NCBI GenBank assembly: GCA_905215325.1
Contig: CAJMPP010000031.1
Location: 1 to 24,970, forward strand
Direction of reading: 5' to 3'
Length of the DNA stretch: 24,970 bases
From: an uncultured bacterium
Lineage (GTDB): Bacteria; Actinomycetota; Coriobacteriia; Coriobacteriales; Eggerthellaceae
A program made the translations under genes and the position numbers. Position 1 is the stretch's first letter; every line of letters starts with the position of its first letter. Under the pieces are notes generated by a model. The model was not told the origin of the DNA. It saw only the letters and a program-made list of their open reading frames with translations, and did no database searches. This document shows, in pieces, positions 1 to 8,239 of the stretch.

Positions 1-55
<55 letters not shown>

Positions 56-81
56 ACTGGTGCAAATGCTGCTGAAAAGAA

Positions 82-158
<77 letters not shown>

Positions 159-176
159 GTTCAGCTGCGAGAAAGT

Positions 177-205
177 ACAATACAGCAGTTAACGATCCGA
201 TGCAA
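177..205 (-). promoter_or_regulatory. Promoter of the tRNA-Asp pair
   Basis: Reading the minus strand, TTGCAT (200-205) is followed after exactly 17 nt by TATTGT (177-182), a good housekeeping-sigma promoter. Transcription would start near 170, about a dozen nt before the mature tRNA-Asp 5' end at 158. Confidence 0.7.
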
Positions 206-394
206 GTACTATTTTCAAAAAATTGGCAGTCCGGCGATTTTCTGCCCGAAACGACACTCCGCGGCGGATTCGGGCCCGCGTAGGGAAGCCAAACCCAGGC
301 CGAAGATCGAACAGCCTCCTGGCGACGGCCCTAGCGTCGACCACTCCGGCATCGGCATCGTGCCCGACCCTGATTAGGGCTATACGCGCAAGAA
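206..394. other. Non-coding spacer between operon end and tRNA-Asp promoter
   Basis: Part of a 301-bp gene-free stretch (159-459). Short open frames exist on both strands (for example 223-411 and 189-437), but their Arg-rich or mixed compositions resemble no protein family. They have no convincing ribosome site, so no gene is called. The tRNA promoter lies at its left end and an operon terminator at its right end. Confidence 0.6.
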
Positions 395-431
395 CGCCTC
401 CCATCCCGTAATACACGAGAAATGGGAGGCG
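395..431 (-). terminator. Candidate terminator of the mre/radical-SAM operon
   Basis: CGCCTCCCAT (395-404) and ATGGGAGGCG (422-431) form a perfect 10-bp stem with a 17-nt loop, 29 bp downstream of the last gene of the minus-strand operon. The following bases on the minus strand (TTCTTGCG) give only a weak U-tract. GAACGCC (392-398) can also pair with GGCGTTC (439-445), giving a competing fold. Confidence 0.5.
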
Positions 432-459
432 GCTCAAGGGCGTTCATCGTTCGTTCGAT

Positions 460-1170
460 CTATCTCGCACGCTGATCGATGCGCGTCATTGACAGCACGC
501 GCAGCGGCTGGTCGTCGGCGGGCGGCTCGATGGACTGCGTCCAGGCGTTGTCCACCAGAAACGCCAGCGAAACCTCCTGCTCCTGGTCATCGACCACGTT
601 GACCTGATCCAAGCAAGCGGCCAGCAGCTTGTCGGGGCGAAGGCTGCCCGTGGGCTTCTGCTCCAGGGTGAACGTCAGCGACGCCCCCTCAAGCACCATT
701 TCCCCCACCAGGAAGTCGGCCACATCGAGCACCTTCTCCTTCTTCTTGCGGATGATGTGCACCTGCGCGGGCACCGGCAGCTGCGCCGGGGCGGCCGACA
801 GCAGCGCGCGATACGTGCTCAACGGGAACGCCGCCGACGCCGCGGGGGCCTTCGGCTCGATGTAAACGCATTCCTTCACCATAAGGTCGGGGACGCTCTC
901 CTTCTGCAAGGCGAGCAGGGCCTCCTCGGGACGCACGTAGCGCAGAAGCTGCAGGTCGACCATCTCGTGCGTGCCGCCCACGCCCACAGGCAGCGCGGCG
1001 CCGAACGCGATCTTCATATGCGGGCTGAAGCCCTGCGATACGGCGAAGGGAAGCTGGGCGCGGCGTACGGCACGCTCGATGGCGCGCGCCACCTCGAGGT
1101 GCGACAGCAGCGCCAGGCGGCCCTGCTTGGCGAACGTGATGCGCATGCGGAACGTCTGCTGCTCGGCCAT
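460..1170 (-). CDS. DUF2344 / TIGR03936 radical SAM-linked protein
   Basis: A 236-residue cytoplasmic protein of the DUF2344 family (TIGR03936), which is found next to or fused with TIGR03960 radical-SAM proteins. Its biochemical function is not established. The N-terminus (RMRITFAKQGRLALLSHLE, about residues 8-26) and the segment SQGFSPHMKIAFGAALPVGV (about 45-64) carry the conserved family pattern. It starts with ATG after AAGGGGAG. Only one base separates its start from the stop of the radical-SAM gene, so translational coupling is likely. In many bacteria this pair precedes RNase E/G and ribosomal protein genes L21/L27, but here a terminator and tRNA-Asp follow. Family identification is firm and the role is unknown; a part in RNA or ribosome modification is a guess from context elsewhere. 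Confidence 0.9.
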   Translation of the reverse strand: MAEQQTFRMRITFAKQGRLALLSHLEVARAIERAVRRAQLPFAVSQGFSPHMKIAFGAALPVGVGGTHEMVDLQLLRYVRPEEALLALQKESVPDLMVKECVYIEPKAPAASAAFPLSTYRALLSAAPAQLPVPAQVHIIRKKKEKVLDVADFLVGEMVLEGASLTFTLEQKPTGSLRPDKLLAACLDQVNVVDDQEQEVSLAFLVDNAWTQSIEPPADDQPLRVLSMTRIDQRAR

Positions 1171-1171
1171 G

Positions 1172-3160
1172 CTACTCCCCTTCCTCGGCGGTTTGCGGAC
1201 CGGCGGCGGTCTGTCCGCTTGCGACCTGCTCGGCGGCTACGGCCACAGCCGCACCCTCTTCGATAGCCTGCTGCGGGCGGGCATTCGAACCGCCGGCGAT
1301 GCGCGGCTGCGCCAGCTGGTTGTCGATACCCAGACCCGGGCACGCACCGCATGCGGCGCAGCGCTCGAAGGTGCAGTCCGGGGTGGTCTTCTCCGCCGCG
1401 GCCTTTTTGCGCTCGTGCGCCAGGAAGCGCGTGGAGACGCCGGTGGAGATATGCTCCCAGGGCATGATGTAGGCGGTGTCGTAGGACGTTTGCGCCACAG
1501 CGACAGGATCGAGGCCCACCTCGATAGCGGCATCGCGCCATGCCTGCTCGTTGAAGTGCTCGGTCCATGCATCGAAGCGCGCGCCGTGACGCCACGCCGA
1601 CTCCACCCAAGCGGCGGCAGCGCGCCCGCCGCGGCTCATAACGGCCTCGACGAAGCTGGTGGACGGATCGTGCCAGTGCACATCGATGGCGCGGTACTTC
1701 ACGCTGCGACGCAGAAGCGACACGCGGCGCAGGGCCTCTTCCGGGGCGATCTGGCCATCCCACTGGAACGGCGTCTGGGCCTTCGGAACGAACAGGGCGC
1801 ACGACACCGACATGCGGATGTTGCCGCGCTGCTCGACCGGCACGGCCTTTTTCGCCCTATCGTAGGCGCGCTGCACCAGGCTGGCGATACCCTTGATGTC
1901 GTCGTCGGTTTCAGTGGGCAGGCCGATCATGAAGTATAGCTTGCAGCGGCGCCAACCGGCTCCGAACGCCGCGTCCACGGCCCCGAACAGGTCGTCTTCG
2001 GTCACCTGCTTGTTGATGACGTCGCGCAGGCGCTGCGTGCCCGCCTCGGGGGCGAACGTCAGGCCGCCCTTCTTCTGGCCGGCCACCAGGCCCGCCATAT
2101 CCACGCCGAAGCTGTCAAGGCGCTGCGAGGGCACGGAGATGCGCACGCCCTTGCCCTGGAACTGCTTGTTCAGGCGCGTGAGGACATCGGCGATCTGCGA
2201 GTGGTCGGTCGAGGAAAGCGAGGTCAGGCTGACCTCGTCGTAACCGGTTTGCGCCAAGCCGCACACCACCGAGTTCACGATGTTGTCTGCGGAGCGCTCG
2301 CGCACCGGACGGTACATCATGCCCGCCTGGCAGAAGCGGCAACCGCGGGCGCACCCGCGCAGCACCTCCACATTGAGACGGTCCTGCACCACCTCGGTGA
2401 ACGGCACGATGCACGCCTCCCAGCCCGGGCTTTCCGCGAACCCCTCGAACACGCGCTTCTGGATATGCGTGGGCAGGTCCTCCTCCACAGGGTCGATCCA
2501 GCCGCCGGCCTGCTGCGCCTGCTCCTCATCGCGCCAGCGGTACAAGCTGGGCACGTAGAAGCCGTCCATGTGCGCCACGGCGCGCAGGATGTCGGCGCGG
2601 CACGCCCCCTCGGCGCGCAAGCGCCGGATGGCCTGCAGGCACTCGGGCAGCGCCTCCTCGCCCTCGCCGATGCAGAAGATGTCGAAAAACGGCGCATAAG
2701 GCTCGGGGTTGAACGAGCACGGGCCGCCGCCGATGACGAACAGGTCGTCCTCGCCGCGATCCTGCGCATGCAACGAGATGCCCGCCAGGTCAAGCGCCTC
2801 GAGCACGTTCGTGGCCACCAACTCATGGGACAGCGTGATGCCGAGCGCATCGAACTCGGCCACGGGTGCGCAGCTTTCGATGGAGAACAACGGCAGGCCC
2901 TCGGCGCGCATGGTGTCGCAGAACTCCGCAGCCGGCAGGAAGGCGCGCTCGGCAACCATGCCGTCCACGGCGTTCACCACGTTCACCAGGATGCGCAGGG
3001 CCTGGTTTGCCTGCCCCAGCTCGTAGGTATCCGGATACATCATGCAGAAACGGAAGTCCGCCTCAGGCTTGTACACGCAGCCGAACTCATGGTTCAGGTA
3101 ACGCGCCGGTCTTTCGGCGCTGGCAAGCAGCGGCTCGAGCCGCGGCCACAGATCTGTCAC
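1172..3160 (-). CDS. B12-binding-like radical SAM protein, TIGR03960 family
   Basis: A 662-residue radical SAM enzyme of the TIGR03960 family. The N-terminal ~250 residues resemble a cobalamin-binding-type domain (for example FVIGGGPCSFNPEPYAPFFD, 141-160). The radical-SAM cluster motif CARGCRFC gives Cys270, Cys274 and Cys277 (CX3CX2C). A SAM-binding strand follows (LTFAPEAGTQRLRD, ~367-380). A second cysteine group near the C-terminus (Cys596, 601, 604, 607) could hold another Fe-S cluster. The start is GTG at 3160, preceded by AGGGGG at 6 nt. The substrate is unknown. Its partner DUF2344 gene follows after one base, and the DUF697-like gene lies 22 bp upstream. Confidence is high in the family and low in any specific reaction. 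Confidence 0.93.
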   Translation of the reverse strand: MTDLWPRLEPLLASAERPARYLNHEFGCVYKPEADFRFCMMYPDTYELGQANQALRILVNVVNAVDGMVAERAFLPAAEFCDTMRAEGLPLFSIESCAPVAEFDALGITLSHELVATNVLEALDLAGISLHAQDRGEDDLFVIGGGPCSFNPEPYAPFFDIFCIGEGEEALPECLQAIRRLRAEGACRADILRAVAHMDGFYVPSLYRWRDEEQAQQAGGWIDPVEEDLPTHIQKRVFEGFAESPGWEACIVPFTEVVQDRLNVEVLRGCARGCRFCQAGMMYRPVRERSADNIVNSVVCGLAQTGYDEVSLTSLSSTDHSQIADVLTRLNKQFQGKGVRISVPSQRLDSFGVDMAGLVAGQKKGGLTFAPEAGTQRLRDVINKQVTEDDLFGAVDAAFGAGWRRCKLYFMIGLPTETDDDIKGIASLVQRAYDRAKKAVPVEQRGNIRMSVSCALFVPKAQTPFQWDGQIAPEEALRRVSLLRRSVKYRAIDVHWHDPSTSFVEAVMSRGGRAAAAWVESAWRHGARFDAWTEHFNEQAWRDAAIEVGLDPVAVAQTSYDTAYIMPWEHISTGVSTRFLAHERKKAAAEKTTPDCTFERCAACGACPGLGIDNQLAQPRIAGGSNARPQQAIEEGAAVAVAAEQVASGQTAAGPQTAEEGE

Positions 3161-3182
3161 TGTTACCCCCTAGGAAACAACA

Positions 3183-4307
3183 TTAACGTCGGGAAATACG
3201 GGCCCGCAGGCCCGCAGCGGCATCGGAAGCCTTCTGGCGAACGGCCTCCACGGCGGCCGCGCCGTTATCGGCTGCAGCGCCCGCCGCTTGCTTCGCGGCA
3301 GCGGTGATCACCTTATCGCGCGCGGCTGAAACATACTCGGCGAACTTCGCCACCGTAGGACCGCCCTCGTAGAACTCCACGGCAGCACGGCCCATGGCGA
3401 GCGTGCCCGAATAGCCCACCGCGGCCTTCACGGCCCAACCGAGAACCGGCATGGCAGCTGCCAGCTGGCGCGCGACCGCACGGCATGCGAACGCGCCGCC
3501 CACCAGGGCGGCAAGCTCGCGCACGCGCCCGGCATCGATGGACTGCCCGTAGGCGGCCGCGATCTGGAGCAGCATCTTGGCCTGGTTGAGCGTCATGACG
3601 GGAAGGTCGGCGCCCGGGATGAGGAACAGCAGCCCCACGCCGGCGTTCTGCACGGCAGTGGCGTTGACCGTTTCAAGCGCCAGCGGACGGCGCACGAACG
3701 GGAAGGCCTGCGCGAACGCCAAACGTTTGGCACGGCATGCTGCGCACACCCATTGCCCCATGCGCGCGTCGAGCGTGGCGCGCGCGTCGTCGATGAGCTC
3801 GATGGGTTCGTAGATGCCCACATCGCCGTTTTCCGGCGGCTTGGGCGCACCCCACGAAGCCGTGATGGCCGGCCCCTGTCCCGCTGCCGTGGACACGTGC
3901 TCGTACACCTTCGCCGTGAGCTTGGGCGCCACGATATCGGCCTCGGGGATGGCGCAACCAGCTGCCTTGGCGATGGCCCCCACCAGCTGCGGAAGCGTGG
4001 TGACCACCATGGCAGGCACCCCGGCTTTGCGGCAAGCGCGGGCATAGGCGCCCACGTTCTCGTTCAGGCCCGCCACGATGCACGCCATGTCGTCGCCGGA
4101 ACTGGGCGCGAACTCGCGTCCGTCCAGGTAGATGAGCGAAACGCGCGCCGTATCGGAGGCGCTGGCGAACGCCTGGCGCACGTGGGCGGCAACGTCGCCC
4201 GGCGCCGTTTCGTCCACATAAACGCTTACCGAAAGCGGCGTGGCGCGGGCGGCCTCTACGTTGACGGCCTCTTCCAACAGCGCGCCGATATCAACAGGAA
4301 GCTGCAT
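3183..4307 (-). CDS. DUF697 (YcjF-like) family protein
   Basis: A 374-residue protein. The first ~130 residues look like a small alpha/beta domain (VSLIYLDGREFAPSS, then a stretch with VPAMVVTTLPQLVGAIAKAAG), but no P-loop is visible. The C-terminal half matches the DUF697 pattern: a CxxC pair (WVCAACRAK), then ALETVNATAVQNAGVGLLFLIPGADLP, an MLLQIAAAYG segment and a final Ala/Gly-rich amphipathic helix region ending in FYEGG. DUF697 proteins are membrane-associated and often linked to GTPases; their function is unknown. The ATG start follows AAAGGA. It sits between rodA (15 bp upstream) and the radical SAM gene, so it is cotranscribed with the elongation genes. Whether it acts in wall synthesis is inference from position only. 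Confidence 0.75.
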   Translation of the reverse strand: MQLPVDIGALLEEAVNVEAARATPLSVSVYVDETAPGDVAAHVRQAFASASDTARVSLIYLDGREFAPSSGDDMACIVAGLNENVGAYARACRKAGVPAMVVTTLPQLVGAIAKAAGCAIPEADIVAPKLTAKVYEHVSTAAGQGPAITASWGAPKPPENGDVGIYEPIELIDDARATLDARMGQWVCAACRAKRLAFAQAFPFVRRPLALETVNATAVQNAGVGLLFLIPGADLPVMTLNQAKMLLQIAAAYGQSIDAGRVRELAALVGGAFACRAVARQLAAAMPVLGWAVKAAVGYSGTLAMGRAAVEFYEGGPTVAKFAEYVSAARDKVITAAAKQAAGAAADNGAAAVEAVRQKASDAAAGLRARISRR

Positions 4308-4322
4308 AGGGCATCCTTTCGC

Positions 4323-5522
4323 TTAATGCTGCTTGAGCGTCGCGTTATGGGACCACACCGAGCCGATCATGCCCAGCATGACGAAGTTCACCACCATAAA
4401 CGACGATCCGTAGCTCATGAACGGCAACGGGATGCCCGTGATGGGCATCAGGCCGCAGTCCATGCCGATGTTCTCTAAGATCTGGAACAACCACATGCCC
4501 ACGACGCACATCACGATGACCATGCCGAACAGGTCGCCGGAGCTGCGGGCTATACGGAAGCTTATCAAAACCAGCGCGGTGTACAAACCAAGCAGCACGA
4601 GCGCGCCCAAAAATCCCAGCTCCTCGGCAAGCACGCAGAAGATGAAGTCAGTGGGCGCCTCGGGAAGAAGGCCCAGCGAATGTTGCGTGCCTTGGAACAG
4701 GCCCTTGCCGAACAGGCCGCCCGAGCCGATGGCGACCTTCGCCTGCTGCAGGTTGTAGCCTTCATCGGTAGTTGCCGTGCCGGACTGGTCCATGAACACG
4801 AGCAGGCGGTTGCGCTGATATTGCTTGAGCAGCTTGTACTCGCCCGTGGAGGATTTGATGAGCTCGTCTATGGCGAACACCGCCACGACCGCGGCCACGA
4901 ACAATCCAAGCGTTATCAGCAGGTACTTCGGGTTAGCGCCGCCCATGACCAGAGCGAACGCCGCAATGCACAGATACACCAGGCCGGTGCCCAGGTCGGG
5001 CTGCGTCATGATGCACAGAAACGGCACCATCATGATGCCCAGGGCCTTCACATACTCGCGTGGATCGTCCAGGTTGCCGCCGTAACGCGCCATGACCGCG
5101 GCATCCATGAGGATGACGGTGATCTTGGCGAACTCGCCGGGCTGGATCTGCATGCCCAGCTTGATCCAGCTTTTCGCGCCCATGCCGGCATCGGTGCCGA
5201 GCCCCGGTATGTGCGGCGACATGATGAGCACCACGTTGATGATAAGGAACAGCGTGGTGTAACCCGACAAGCGCCGGTAATCGAACCGCCACACCAAGAT
5301 CATGAAAACCAAGCCCACGGCAACGCCGCCGAGCTGGCGGCTGTACTGGTAATCGCCGTCAGCGCGGACGGCGGAATACACGATGATCAGGCCATATCCC
5401 ACCAGCAACGTAATCACGATGGACAGCGGCAAGTGCAGCCACGGGAAACGGCGCGGCTTGGATGCAGCTGATGCAGTCGCGTTGGGGCGGCGAAGCGAAT
5501 CTATTTGCGGTAACTGCGCCAT
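4323..5522 (-). CDS. rodA: RodA, SEDS peptidoglycan glycosyltransferase
   Basis: A 399-residue polytopic membrane protein of the SEDS (RodA/FtsW/SpoVE) family, which polymerises lipid II into glycan strands during cell elongation. A ~28-residue cytoplasmic tail precedes the first membrane helix (LPLSIVITLLVGYGLIIVYS, 31-50). Family landmarks are GEFAKITVILMDAA, QPDLGTGLVYLCIAAFAL, EELGFLGALVLLGLY and the C-terminal MPITGIPLPFMSYG. The ATG start follows AAGGAGG closely. It lies 15 bp after the PBP2 gene, its expected transpeptidase partner, and with mreBCD, which supports RodA over FtsW. No key residue is obviously missing. Confidence 0.95.
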   Translation of the reverse strand: MAQLPQIDSLRRPNATASAASKPRRFPWLHLPLSIVITLLVGYGLIIVYSAVRADGDYQYSRQLGGVAVGLVFMILVWRFDYRRLSGYTTLFLIINVVLIMSPHIPGLGTDAGMGAKSWIKLGMQIQPGEFAKITVILMDAAVMARYGGNLDDPREYVKALGIMMVPFLCIMTQPDLGTGLVYLCIAAFALVMGGANPKYLLITLGLFVAAVVAVFAIDELIKSSTGEYKLLKQYQRNRLLVFMDQSGTATTDEGYNLQQAKVAIGSGGLFGKGLFQGTQHSLGLLPEAPTDFIFCVLAEELGFLGALVLLGLYTALVLISFRIARSSGDLFGMVIVMCVVGMWLFQILENIGMDCGLMPITGIPLPFMSYGSSFMVVNFVMLGMIGSVWSHNATLKQH

Positions 5523-5537
5523 GGCGCCTCCTTCCCG

Positions 5538-7703
5538 TTAGTCCGAACGTCCGCTCGACGAGCCTTTGCCGGCACCGGCTTCCGACTTACCCGAGGAGCC
5601 CGCGATATCGCCGACCTCCCCATCCGAGGCGTTGGTCGATGAAAGCGCCGCGGCCATGACCTGCGCGCCAATCGGCGCCGCCACCGAGGAACCGCCGCCG
5701 CCGTGCTCGACGACGCAGGCGAGCACGTACTTCGGGTCGTCATAGGGGGCATAGCAGGCGAACCAAGCCGTGTCCTCCATATCAGTGTATTCGGCCGTAC
5801 CGGTTTTACACGCAACCGTATCCGGGTCGATACCTTGATCGTTGAACAGCTTGGCGATCTCCTCATTGTCGGTGGTCACTCCGCGAAGCGCGTTGCGCAC
5901 CACGGCAAGGTCGGCCATGGAGACATCGGGCGTGTCCAGAACCTGCGGCTGATACGTAAGTGCCACATCGCCGCCGGCGTTGCGCACCTCTTTGAGCAGA
6001 TGCGGCTTGACGATGTTGCCGGACGCGATGGCGCCGTAAGCTACCGCGATCTCCATGGGCGTGACCAGCACGTAGCCCTGGCCGATGCACATGTTCGTGT
6101 AGTCGCCGCCCTTCCACTGGGCATCCTCGGGAGTATCGCGGAAATACTCCTGCTTCCATTCGGGCGTGGGAATACGACCCGAGGTTTCGCCGTTAAGGTC
6201 GATGCCGGTGGTTTGATCCAAGCGGTAGCGCTTCAGGAAATCCTGCAGCAACGTTGCCGACTTGCCCTTGTTCGCAGCAGCGTCCCAGAACTTATAACCA
6301 ATGTCGTAATATACGGTGTCGCACGAGTTCACGATGCCGCCGCGGAAGTCGAGCGTGCCATGGCCCTGCTTCTTCCAGCACTTCTGCACATCACCCGATC
6401 CGAAACCGTCCCAACTGCCGGTGCAATCCCAGGTCTCGGTTGCCGTGGCCATGCCGTTCTCCAGAGCCGCAAGGCCTGTGAACGTCTTGTACGTGGATGC
6501 GGCCGGATAGGTGCCCTGGATGACGCGGTTGAGCAGCGGGCTGAACGCGGCCGAGGATTGCAGCAGATCGAGCTCGTCTTGCGTGATGCCGCCCACGAAG
6601 GTGGAGGGCGTGAACGTGGGATAGCTGGAAAGCGCCACGATGCTTCCGTCGGTGACGTCCATGACCACCACCGCGCCGCCCGTGCCCTTGCCCGAGCCGA
6701 TGGCGCCGCCATCGGGGCAGATCATGTCGGCAAGCGCCTTGTCCGCCACATACTGCACGTGCGATTTCAGGGTGGTATGCACATCAGAGCCCTTGACGGG
6801 CTGCGTTTCGCTGACCACTTCCACCACGTTGCCCTGCGCGTCCGCCATGACCTTGCGCTCGCCATGATCGCCGGCAAGCAGGTTGTCGTACATCTGCTCG
6901 ATGCCGCTGCGGCCCACCGAATCGCCCAGCTCAAGGTCGCGGCCTTCGGCCACGCTTGCGATATCGTCGCTGGTCACGCTACCGGTATAGCCCACTGCAT
7001 GCGCCGCAAGGGCGCCATGGGGGTAATCGCGTACCGTGCGCGTCTGCACGGTGATGCCCGGAAACGCGTCGGCATGCTCGGCGATGAAGGCGACGTTGCG
7101 CATGCTGGCGTCGCTTGCCACCACGCGCTGGCTTTGCGCGCCGCTCGTCGCATCGGCGATGCGCTTGCGCACGATGCCGGTCGGTACGCCCAACACCGTG
7201 GACAGGCGGGCGACCACATCATGATCGTTGGCGACGTCGGGCTCGGCGAGCACCGTCAGCGACGTGCGGTTCTTCACGATCACGTTGCCGTCGGCATCCA
7301 AGATATAGCCGCGCGGCGCAGGCGTGTACACCGTAGTGTACTGATTGTCCTCGGACTCCTTTTTGAATGATTCGCCGGCAAGCACCTGCATGCTGAACAG
7401 CTTCGTGGCAAGCGTGCCGAAGATCAAGCCGGCCACAACGCCCATGGCGGTGAAGCGGCTTTTCAGGTTATCGCCAGGGTTTGCCACGGGCTGAGCGGGC
7501 GTTCCCCCGCGGGCGACGCCGCCTGCAGGAACACGGTGCGAATCGGGAAGCGAGCTGCTCACGCCCACCGACTGGATGGAGCGAACGTCGCGCTTGACGC
7601 TGACGTTCTCGGTTTTCCGGCTGCGAAGCACCGCGTAGACCGCCACCAGGATGGCGGCGACCACCAATAAGGCCACGAAGCCGGCTACGATAGCTGCGAA
7701 CAT
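5538..7703 (-). CDS. mrdA: Penicillin-binding protein 2 (elongasome transpeptidase)
   Basis: A 721-residue class B PBP that cross-links peptidoglycan with RodA. The dimerisation domain begins with RGYILDADGNVI (131-142). The transpeptidase motifs are SxxK at Ser403-Lys406 (STYK), SCD at 460-462 and KTGT at 633-636. After the catalytic domain comes a Ser/Gly-rich tail (~687-721). The N-terminus has two hydrophobic helices: residues ~2-27, then ~84-107, which is the usual membrane anchor just before the PBP domain. They are joined by a polar linker of about 55 residues. The ATG is preceded by AGGGGG, and mreD ends 9 bp upstream. Neighbours mreBCD and rodA identify it as the elongation PBP rather than the division one. 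Confidence 0.95.
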   Translation of the reverse strand: MFAAIVAGFVALLVVAAILVAVYAVLRSRKTENVSVKRDVRSIQSVGVSSSLPDSHRVPAGGVARGGTPAQPVANPGDNLKSRFTAMGVVAGLIFGTLATKLFSMQVLAGESFKKESEDNQYTTVYTPAPRGYILDADGNVIVKNRTSLTVLAEPDVANDHDVVARLSTVLGVPTGIVRKRIADATSGAQSQRVVASDASMRNVAFIAEHADAFPGITVQTRTVRDYPHGALAAHAVGYTGSVTSDDIASVAEGRDLELGDSVGRSGIEQMYDNLLAGDHGERKVMADAQGNVVEVVSETQPVKGSDVHTTLKSHVQYVADKALADMICPDGGAIGSGKGTGGAVVVMDVTDGSIVALSSYPTFTPSTFVGGITQDELDLLQSSAAFSPLLNRVIQGTYPAASTYKTFTGLAALENGMATATETWDCTGSWDGFGSGDVQKCWKKQGHGTLDFRGGIVNSCDTVYYDIGYKFWDAAANKGKSATLLQDFLKRYRLDQTTGIDLNGETSGRIPTPEWKQEYFRDTPEDAQWKGGDYTNMCIGQGYVLVTPMEIAVAYGAIASGNIVKPHLLKEVRNAGGDVALTYQPQVLDTPDVSMADLAVVRNALRGVTTDNEEIAKLFNDQGIDPDTVACKTGTAEYTDMEDTAWFACYAPYDDPKYVLACVVEHGGGGSSVAAPIGAQVMAAALSSTNASDGEVGDIAGSSGKSEAGAGKGSSSGRSD

Positions 7704-7712
7704 GCGCGCCCC

Positions 7713-8237
7713 CTATCGCAGTTTCGGCGTGCGCAGACCGCGGTCCTGGGCACCGCCGGCAAGCAGACGCGCCATGACGAAGTAGACCACCAGGCCCACG
7801 GCGCAGTCGTACAGCGCGCACGGAAGAGCGCGGGTGAACAGCGCCTCCATGGGATTGGCGACAAGCCCGCACGCCATGAGCAGCATGCCGTAGGAAAGCT
7901 CGGCCAGAAGCGCGCAGGCCGTGAAAATGGCAAGCGGCATGAACAGCGTGTCGTTATCCATGAGAGAGAACACGCGGGAGGCCAAGAAACATGCGATGAC
8001 CAGCAGAAGCGCCATGCCGCCCACCGGGCCCGTGCCCGTGAGGTCGTACAGCAGGCCCATGACGAACGGCAGCACCGGACCCGCCTCCGTGGGAATGACG
8101 ATGGCCACGACCAGCGCGTAGGCCAGCAGGAAGTTCGGCTGCGCCGAAAACAGCGCCACGGCCGGGGCCAGGGCGATCTGCAGCACGAACGCCACGATTG
8201 CGCCCACCACTAGCACCAGGTTGTTCTTCTCGCCCAT
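7713..8237 (-). CDS. mreD: MreD, rod shape-determining membrane protein
   Basis: A 174-residue integral membrane protein with about five hydrophobic helices. The MreD-like segment LPFVMGLLYDLTGTGPVGG lies near residues 56-74, followed by a membrane stretch (MALLLVIACFLASRVFSLMD). MreD links MreC and MreB to the RodA/PBP2 complex. Its ATG is two bases after the mreC stop, so the two are translationally coupled. The sequence alone would be hard to assign, but the position between mreC and the PBP2 gene makes the call safe. Confidence 0.9.
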   Translation of the reverse strand: MGEKNNLVLVVGAIVAFVLQIALAPAVALFSAQPNFLLAYALVVAIVIPTEAGPVLPFVMGLLYDLTGTGPVGGMALLLVIACFLASRVFSLMDNDTLFMPLAIFTACALLAELSYGMLLMACGLVANPMEALFTRALPCALYDCAVGLVVYFVMARLLAGGAQDRGLRTPKLR

Positions 8238-8239
8238 GG

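Noticed and set aside
223..411. Small plus-strand frame near the tRNA-Asp promoter
   Set aside because: It starts within the upstream region of the tRNA promoter, is Arg/Pro-rich and has no ribosome site or family.
2201..3307. 368-residue plus-strand frame antisense to the radical SAM gene
   Set aside because: It is a high-GC shadow rich in His, Arg, Gly and Ala with no domain; the minus-strand gene is clearly real. The same holds for the other long antisense frames (5703-7370, 9119-10312, 11560-13599, 15205-16677, 22876-24249).
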